Position numbers and translations under genes: made by a program
Shown here: one piece after another, positions 58,701 to 64,000 of the stretch
Layout of the letters: each line of letters starts with the position of its first letter
How positions within the stretch are numbered: position 1 is the first letter of the stretch
DNA from: Hirsutella rhossiliensis
Taxonomy: Eukaryota; Ascomycota; Sordariomycetes; Hypocreales; Ophiocordycipitaceae
Length of the DNA stretch: 64,000 bases
Assembly: GCF_020360975.1 (NCBI RefSeq)
Contig: NW_025408668.1
Location: 6,634,001-6,698,000 of the forward strand
Reading direction: 5' to 3'
Notes under the pieces: model-generated
The model's input: only the letters and a program-made list of their open reading frames with translations
Told to the model about the DNA's origin: nothing
The model's database searches: none

Positions 58701-58842
58701 CGCTGTATGCCAATCTTGGACGCCAAGTATCGTATTCGAAAGTAATGAAGAGTATTTTTTTTCCAATGCTGGGGAAAAGGGAGTCTGGAATCCGCAAGAA
58801 TTCCGGACATGAAATTCATATCCACAAAACGTCATCGCAGCC
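55782..58842. other. 3 kb intergenic region
   Basis: Upstream region of the MscS gene and 3' flank of the sugar transporter. It is purine-rich from 56160 to 56420 (a CT-rich leader on the minus strand), followed by a CA/CG microsatellite (56482-56522). Open frames up to about 250 codons overlap one another and carry low-complexity peptides. No gene called. Confidence 0.5.
56482..56522. repeat. (ACACGC)n microsatellite
   Basis: About six imperfect hexamer units of alternating purine-pyrimidine CA/CG sequence, in non-coding DNA upstream of the MscS channel gene. The alternating pattern could favour Z-DNA. Confidence 0.85.
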
Positions 58843-61213
58843 TCACCGAGGAGCGGGGGAGTTTGCTTGGGCTTCCGTCGTCGCCCTACTCGAAAAGCCG
58901 GCGAGGTCTTTGATCTCTATTCTGGCCTTGTCGTTCTCGAAGCCGTTGTCTGTGCTTTCTTGCTCGTCTTCCTGGTGGTCGGCCACGTCGAGGCGGTAAA
59001 GAGGCTCAAGGGTCGCATCCTTGCGGAGGAGAATCCACCGCTTGAACCACCAGGGCAGGGCCTTGGTGACTTGATACCTCATGAAGACTCTCGTCGGGAC
59101 ACCAAAGATGTAGTCCAGCTCCTCCAGCGTCCGCTGCTTCGTCTCGGGGACCCACAGGAAGATCATGACGAGCGCCAGTATGTTGAAGACGGAATACAGC
59201 CCAAACGAGCCGAGGACACCCAGCCGGGCGAGCATCAGCGGGAACGTGATGGAGAGCACCGAGGCCCAGAACAAGCATGTCGCCACCGCCCAAGACATGC
59301 CGACCTCGCGGTGCGACAGGGGGAACACCTCGGCCGAGTAGGTGAAGGGAACGGGCCCTTCGCCCGGCGAATAGAAGGCGGCGAAGAGGAAGACGAAGAG
59401 GGAGACGAAGCCCATGTGCACCTTGCTGTATTCGTTTGGAATCAAGGTGCAGAGGCCGGCTGCTAGTAGCGTCCAGGCCATCTGGGGAAATGTGAAGAGC
59501 AGGAGAGATCGTCGCCCAAAGGTATCAATGGTCCAGATGGCCGGGAAAGCGAAGAGAAAGTTGACGAGTCCAAAGCCCCACGTGGCCATGAGGGCTTCAA
59601 AAGTGGTGGCCTGGGTGTCGAGAAAAATCGACGACGAGTAGAATGCGATGATATTGATACCACACATTTGCTGCGCAACCATGACAACAAACGAGGCGAG
59701 GGTTGCGCGACGGAGCCTAGGAATGGTGAAGAGCTCGATGAATCGGCCCACGTAGTTGCCGTGGACGATGAACCCGCGCTCGACCTGCAGCTGGACGTGG
59801 ATATAGTACAGGTCGCGGGCGGCCTGGACGGGACTGTTGCGCAGGCGAAGCAGCGAACCCAGGGCGTCTTGATATCGGTCCTTTTTGATGTACCAGCGAG
59901 GCGATTCAGGGCAAAAGAAAATGAGTATGACGAGCGGTACGGCGGGGATAAAGGCCGATCCAAGCTGGTATCTCCAGGCGTACTCGCCTATGCTAAGACC
60001 TATCAAGTTGGCGCAGGTGCCAAGAAAGATGCCAAAGGCCGTCCACAGCTGCCAGCTCATGACGAGGGCACCTCGGATGGGCGCCGGAGAATTTTCTGCT
60101 GCAAAGATAGGGACTGGTCACGGCGGATTAGTCTCGGAAAAGGGAGAGGTTTGGGGAAGATGTGCTCCGAGGGACAAAGGACGAAGGACGAAGGACGAAG
60201 GACGAAGGGACGATGGGAACCCACCTGTCGCTGCTTTTGTGCCCATGCCGACACCCAGCAGGAGGCGACAGCCAAGAAGCTGGACCCAGGTGTTGCAGAA
60301 GGCGCAAGCGAGAACGGGCCACAGACAGAAATTGGCGGCGATAAAGATGGTGCCGCGGCGGCCAAAGTAGTTGTTAATGGGATCCGACAGCCAGCAACCA
60401 AACAGGGCCGTCCCGATGTAGGGAGCGGCATTGACGACGCCAACGAGGATTTTATCCTCGATGCTCTGAGAGCCGATACCTAGGGCAGCGGGAAACTGAA
60501 GATTGGCGCCATTGGAGCCGGTTTGGTCCCAGCCCTGGACAGCAGCGCCGATGGAGCAGGTGACGATGGTGAGGTAGAGGACCTTTGGAACGCGCCACTT
60601 GTAGAGGACCTCGTTGCGAAGGACTTCGATTTCCTCGTCGGTCAGTGCCTCTTCGCCCGTGATGTCCTCGTAGCCAGTGGGGTCTTGGGCGACGAGAGCT
60701 CCCTTGCGAAATATGTCGCGGTGTGCGTCGAGGCCCTTGAGGCGGCAGAATTCGTCGACATCGGAGAGAAGAGTTCGTCGTGTGACACCGATGAGCGGGT
60801 TCTTGATTCTGTAGCGAGCAGAGGGAGAGGACGTGTCAGGAGATGGCGCAGAGGGAGAGTAGATAGGAGTGCATGGACACACCTGGCTTCAACGTTGGCG
60901 TTGATGTCAACATGGCGCTCCGAGTCGGGGGGCCGACGACCGGCCTCGGTCGTGGATGAGTTGTGGAAACGGTTGCGCGTTCTGGAGGAGTCAGTCAGGG
61001 GTGGGAGGCGACGATGGAGTGGCGGTGGGAACTCGAGGTGCCATGGCGGGCGCATGCAATGTCAGAGCGGGAGGCGGGAATGGCCATTTCGTCCCCGAAT
61101 GGATTGTGGGGAGAAAGAGGGACATGAGAATGAGAGGGATACGAGAGGAGAAAGACGAGAGCGAGGAATGAGACATACCTTGTGGCCTCGTCGACGACGC
61201 TGCCAGATGCCAT
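58843..61213 (-). CDS. MFS sugar-porter family transporter
   Basis: Exons 61213-61179, 60981-60883, 60808-60225 and 60113-58843 give 662 residues. Sugar-porter features include [19 protein letters not shown] in TM1, [41 protein letters not shown] and [16 protein letters not shown]. Twelve hydrophobic segments are apparent, between a ~150-residue polar N-terminus and an acidic tail. It is a plasma-membrane symporter or facilitator; the sugar is not determined. For intron 3, acceptor GTGACCAG (ending at 60114) is preferred because it restores [19 protein letters not shown]; the TTTGCAG 15 nt downstream is also in frame but drops VPIFA. Intron 1 is 197 nt. The small first exon (11 codons plus two bases) is the least secure part. 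Confidence 0.88.
60172..60206. repeat. 7-bp minisatellite (GGACGAA)n inside an intron
   Basis: Five tandem heptamers (one GGACAAA, four GGACGAA) within intron 3 of the sugar transporter gene, close to its donor site. Confidence 0.9.
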
Positions 61214-63852
61214 CGTGGGCAGGCCAGGCACGGGAGCGAGAGCCGCAGTGACAAGGCGCAAAAATCCGGGGAAAGTCGAGGCAATCGAGGGTGGAGACAG
61301 GAACCGATGCGGGCCTCGGTCGAGCTACAGTGCAGCGACCGGGCAGCTGAGATGGGGAGCAGGCGGAGTGCGGATTGGTGGTGAGGGTATCGGGCCCAAG
61401 GCAAGGGCCATTAAAGAGGGACAGGTTGATCAAGGCGACAAAGGCCCGAGGCAGGAAGAAGAAGAACAAGGTCGCAAGATTGAGCACACGAGCGAGGATG
61501 CAGCCGGAGCCATTGCCCAGCGCGGACTGGAGGTGGAGCAAGACAAGCCCCCGGCTCCTGGCCTGGCCCGAGAGCTGTGGAGGGCAGGGTGGTGGAGGGT
61601 CTTGGCCGGCGGGGGGGAGGAGGTGATGAGGGGCCCAAACGCGCAAGGACAGTATCCAACGGGCGACGATGAGACTTTTGACTCTCGGTCTTGGGATGGC
61701 TTGACGCCACACGACACGGCGTGGGAAAGGTGGAGGCGTGAGATGGTCGCGCAACGAATCACGAGGAGGAAGAGGAAGAGGAGGAGCAGGAGGAGGAAGA
61801 GCAGGAGGAGGCGCAAGAACAAAAAAGGCGGCGGGATTGTACTGTATGAAGAGGGGATGGATGATGGCGTCTCGAGGTCGCACAGGAGGAAAGAAGAAGA
61901 CTGTAGGTACTGTACCTAGATGACAGGGAGGGCTGCACTGCAATGCGCTGCACATTGGTTGTTGTACTGTACGAGGCCTGGCGAGTGGCGCTGACGGAAG
62001 CATGGACGCGGGCGAGGCCTTTGCTCGACGACGAGGGATCGATTCATCTCTTGATTGATTGGCAATAAGCTTCAATCAGCTCCCTGTCCTCCCGGTACCG
62101 GCTACTACCCTAGTAGGTATAACACGGCATGTCCTCAAACGGGGCGAGTCGCAGGTCAACGCGCGCGCTGGCTTGCATTAGCACGACTGTTGAACCGGTG
62201 GGCTTGCACAGAGTCAGGTCGGGTTGACGGGACATGGCACTGTACACGCTATTCCCCCGCCTGAGAGTACAGTAATTACAGTACAGAGTATTGGTGGCAG
62301 CTGAAATATTTGCCTCGTACCGTCTCGCATGTAATAGGTCTGCTGCTTCTGAGATGCTCACCATACAGCGGGTACAGAGCACTGGATGACTGGGTACTAT
62401 GTATTCTTCATGGGACCGGAAGCTTGGGCTCGGGCACAAACTTGAGGAACCTGGACCTCCCGTCGCAAAACACCCGAGTACCGGCTTGCGCACGCACGCC
62501 CCGACAACTCGAGGTCCCCTGATGAGCAAAAAAGCCAACAAGTCGCCATTTCCAACCGCCGCATCTCCGCATCTACAGTACGTGCAATGCAGTGAACAAT
62601 ACGCCGTGCCCGTTTGTTTCGACCTGTTGTTATTGGCTATTGGCACAGACAGTTCACGTCTTGCATTGTCGCCCGGCATCGCTTTTATTGTGCTCGGTGA
62701 CAATAGCGCGAGCCAACCGCCAGCCCGGCCCTAGCTAAGCCTTGTTGGACCCGCTACTACAGTTGGAGCACCCGACTCATTGCGGTTGCTCTCCGCTCTC
62801 TCGTCATCTGGCTCGACCTGGGGCGTGTACAGTACAGTACACAAGGGGTACCTAAGGTAGGCAGGTACCTTATCTCCCAGGTGAGCAGTACCTTAGGTAC
62901 CTATGGAGGTACTTAGTACGTAAGTACTGTACTGTTTTCCTGCAGGCGGTCGGACCAATCGTTGCCACCATTGCCGCTTCCCGTCGTCCTTCTCGCTCAG
63001 CCCAACTTCAGCCCCAGATTAAGCGATCCAGTCCGTCCTCACTTCCTCACTCCGCACCCCAGACCCCACCACCATCTCCACCTGCGGGTATTCGTACTCC
63101 GTACCGTGTCCTCGACGGCGACTTATTATTAGAGGCCCGGAGACATTCGTTCGCTTCCAGCAACCACCCATCATCCTCCTCTCTGACCCCCTGGCAACCT
63201 TTCCCAGAGCTCCTCTCGTTACATGTCCACCATGCCTCCTCCCTAGGCACCGACAGAAACACCTCGTACGCGCTGATGACGCCGCGGCCGGCAAGGCATC
63301 AGCATTTCCCACCCCGTTCAATGGCCGCCAATCGCCGTAAGCATAGTACCGTTTGCTTGTACTGTACCATGCGTATAACATGAAGTCCACCACTCTCGCC
63401 ACGTGCAACATGGCGCCTTGTCCCATCTCCGATGACTTACATACCAGAAGTGCAGTACATACATGCGGATACCTCTCTGCAGCCTATGTTACACCACTGC
63501 GCCAGGGCTGACCCCAAATCGCTTGGTCAATCCAGTCACGCCTCCTGCAGCTTCGACAAGTCTGTTCTTGCTTCATGAAAAGCATCTAGTTGCCAGGCGT
63601 GCCAGTCGCTCCAATGCACATGATTCCATCGCGGGAGACTCTTCTTATGCCTGTACAGAGAAAATCGAAACAAACAAGCCCGGGGGCCCGAAGGGATATG
63701 TGGCAAGCATGCTGGTGATGCAGTAAACCCAAGCCGCGTCAAAGCATTGAAGCCGGCCAAATAACCAAGAATGAAACATGTCGTCAAGATAGGGAGGGGG
63801 TATGATGCGTATGCCCAACAGAAAAGCGAGACGGGACACAAGGCAAGCAGCT
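61214..63852. other. Upstream region of the sugar transporter; no supportable gene
   Basis: 2.6 kb. It contains a GA-rich tract (61762-61812) and several GTACTGTAC-type and GGTACCTTAGGTACC-type words, concentrated at 62265-62290 and 62827-62935. A 337-codon minus-strand frame (61062-62075) is Pro/Leu/Ser low-complexity and overlaps the transporter leader; not called. Confidence 0.5.
61762..61812. repeat. GAGGA-type purine tract
   Basis: About 50 bp of almost pure G/A (AGGAGGAAGAGGAAGAGG type), about 550 bp upstream of the sugar transporter start. On the transporter's strand it is a long CT tract, common in fungal promoters. Confidence 0.75.
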
Positions 63853-64000
63853 TCACGGCTCCATCCATTCGCGCCCCAGCGACGTCATGACCTTGGTCCG
63901 AAGCTCCGCCAGCTCCGTGTTGCGCTTGTGCACCTCCTCGGCCAACGCCTGGTACTTTCTCTTCCAGTCCTCGGCCGTGAGCGGCGTCTGTTGCTGCTGC
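63853..64000 (-). CDS. C-terminal fragment of an unidentified protein (runs off the window)
   Basis: The last 48 residues of a minus-strand reading frame are open to the right edge and end at TGA 63855-63853. The peptide begins QQQQTPLTAEDWKRKYQALA and continues as a charged helix with heptad spacing (LAEEVHKRNTELAELRTKV), probably coiled coil, ending WMEP. G/C-ending codons support coding. The family cannot be told from this fragment. Confidence 0.55.
   Translation of the reverse strand, partial: QQQQTPLTAEDWKRKYQALAEEVHKRNTELAELRTKVMTSLGREWMEP

Noticed and set aside
60118..60882. 254-codon frame as a separate transporter
   Set aside because: It is exon 3 of the sugar transporter read through its flanking introns.
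61062..62075. 337-codon Pro/Leu/Ser-rich minus-strand frame
   Set aside because: Low-complexity translation of a purine/pyrimidine-rich promoter that also crosses exon 1 of the transporter in another frame.
1..64000. Biosynthetic cluster, CRISPR array or intact transposon
   Set aside because: No synthase, tailoring enzyme set, cluster regulator, spaced direct repeats, transposase or reverse transcriptase frame was found. The two MFS genes and the hydrolase are far apart and among housekeeping genes.

Overview
The window is nuclear DNA of a filamentous ascomycete, most likely Sordariomycetes and plausibly Hypocreales. Introns are short (about 50-110 nt) with GTRNGT donors, CTAAC-type branch points and CAG/TAG acceptors. 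Genes are compact and GC-rich, and the proteins have clear fungal orthologues (PSP1, PUF, RPC2, RAD57, EMI1, YME2, Mif2/CENP-C, SEY1). The species call is inference; no rRNA or mitochondrial marker is present.

Layout, left to right. 1-4273 is the regulatory region of a PSP1-domain gene (4274-7040, +). An unrecognised three-exon basic protein follows (7976-8940, +), then 60S ribosomal protein L15 (9391-10300, +). A five-exon Pumilio/PUF gene lies on the minus strand (16210-11746). About 5 kb without a supportable gene precede RNA polymerase III subunit RPC2 (21260-24899, +), which converges on RAD57 (26557-25157, -). Next come a long carnitine acetyltransferase (29909-27235, -), a seven-exon DHA2-type MFS transporter (31766-33899, +), intronless cytosolic Hsp70 (35132-37081, +), EMI1 (38238-37510, -) and YME2 (38686-41363, +). 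A decayed zinc-finger-like gene and an anomalous stretch occupy 41828-43230. The rest holds CENP-C (46053-43931, -) divergent from RNase H2 subunit A (46607-47689, +), SEY1 (50711-47953, -), a dienelactone-hydrolase-family enzyme with a GC-AG intron (51458-52623, +), an MscS-type mechanosensitive channel (55781-52975, -), a sugar-porter MFS transporter (61213-58843, -) and the 3' end of a gene running off the right edge.

This is mainly a housekeeping region. There is no secondary-metabolite cluster, CRISPR array, intact transposon or recognisable tRNA. The functions are largely independent: genome maintenance and chromosome segregation (RAD57, CENP-C, RNase H2), transcription and translation (RPC2, L15, PUF), mitochondria and acetyl transport (EMI1, YME2, carnitine acetyltransferase), ER shaping (SEY1) and transport. 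I found no convincing new multi-gene system. What deserves attention is at gene-structure and repeat level: a 13-nt microexon in RPC2, a GC-AG intron, three stop-free in-phase introns that hide inside open frames, a decayed C2H2-like gene, an inverted-repeat element in a transporter promoter, and a GTACTGTAC-type word scattered through the intergenic DNA.

All exon boundaries were read by eye from splice consensus plus frame and family continuity, and every multi-exon model below closes in frame. No alignment or transcript data were available.
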